Below are positions 24,185 to 24,350 of a stretch of 24,350 nt of DNA, piece after piece. Both the position numbers and the translations under genes were made by a program. This DNA comes from an uncultured Anaerosporobacter sp. (GTDB taxonomy: Bacteria > Bacillota > Clostridia > Lachnospirales > Lachnospiraceae), in the NCBI GenBank assembly GCA_945787925.1, contig CALZJY010000002.1, positions 1-24,350 of the forward strand, written 5' to 3'. Within the stretch, counting starts at the first letter, position 1, and each line of letters starts with the position of its first letter. The notes under the pieces are model-generated. The model had not been told where the DNA came from, did not search any database, and saw nothing but the letters and a program-made list of their open reading frames with translations.

Positions 24185-24350
24185 ATCCTTATTTCCTTTT
24201 CCTTTTCCTTTTTTCTATATATCTCTTCAGTTTACTTGCCTATTCTATTATATTTTGTGCGTTCTGTCTATTTTAATTCGACAAAAAATCCCCAATTAAT
24301 TTTTGGAAAAACTAACTTTCCAGTTCCCCCGAAAAAACATACTTTGTAGG

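Noticed and set aside
1..24350. CRISPR arrays, tRNA or rRNA genes, insertion sequences, prophage
   Set aside because: No regularly spaced direct repeats, tRNA-like cloverleaf segments, rRNA sequence, transposase or phage gene were recognised.

Overview
The window looks like a low-GC, Gram-positive anaerobe of the Clostridia, most likely Lachnospiraceae or a close relative. The reasons are the A/T-rich intergenic DNA with TTGACA/TATAAT promoters and AGGAGG ribosome sites, a type III glutamine synthetase, a YtaF-type membrane protein, L,D-transpeptidases with the clostridial peptidoglycan-binding layout, and an FMN-binding lipoprotein. I see no rRNA, tRNA, insertion sequence, phage gene or CRISPR array. 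The window reads as chromosomal core and envelope genes, and most genes have their own promoter and terminator.

Layout. 1-1024: a GntR/YtrA-type repressor followed 2 bases later by a membrane protein cut by the window edge. 1094-5778: three paralogous membrane-anchored L,D-transpeptidases in tandem on the minus strand, each with its own terminator. 6013-6747: an RsiV-like DUF3298 membrane protein. 6869-7861: cytoplasmic L-asparaginase. 7948-9525: a fourth, secreted L,D-transpeptidase with Ig-like modules. 9741-10358: a DedA protein. 10386-13745: a YtaF/MntP-family protein divergent from a SERCA-like calcium P-type ATPase. 13820-16761: enolase and an M32 carboxypeptidase, both minus. 16932-18305: argininosuccinate lyase. 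18358-18909: a zinc-ribbon membrane protein. 19020-19924: the manganese exporter mntP behind a yybP-ykoY manganese riboswitch and terminator. 19988-20518: an FMN-binding lipoprotein. 20683-23107: glutamine synthetase III with a leader of about 270 nt that ends in an intrinsic terminator. 23285-24184: a small MscS channel.

Themes. The first 9.5 kb is about the cell envelope: four L,D-transpeptidases, which make 3-3 peptidoglycan cross-links in known families, plus an RsiV-like extracytoplasmic domain. The middle and right parts are rich in divalent-cation and osmotic transport (YtaF, Ca2+-ATPase, MntP, MscS) and nitrogen metabolism (asparaginase, argininosuccinate lyase, glutamine synthetase).

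The best regulatory finding is the mntP riboswitch. Its promoter, P1 stem, GGGAGTAG core and a 13-bp terminator that shares bases with P1 can all be read directly. The least explained element is the attenuator-like leader of glutamine synthetase III. I found no clearly new multi-gene system. The closest candidate is the dense L,D-transpeptidase cluster with its RsiV-like neighbour.
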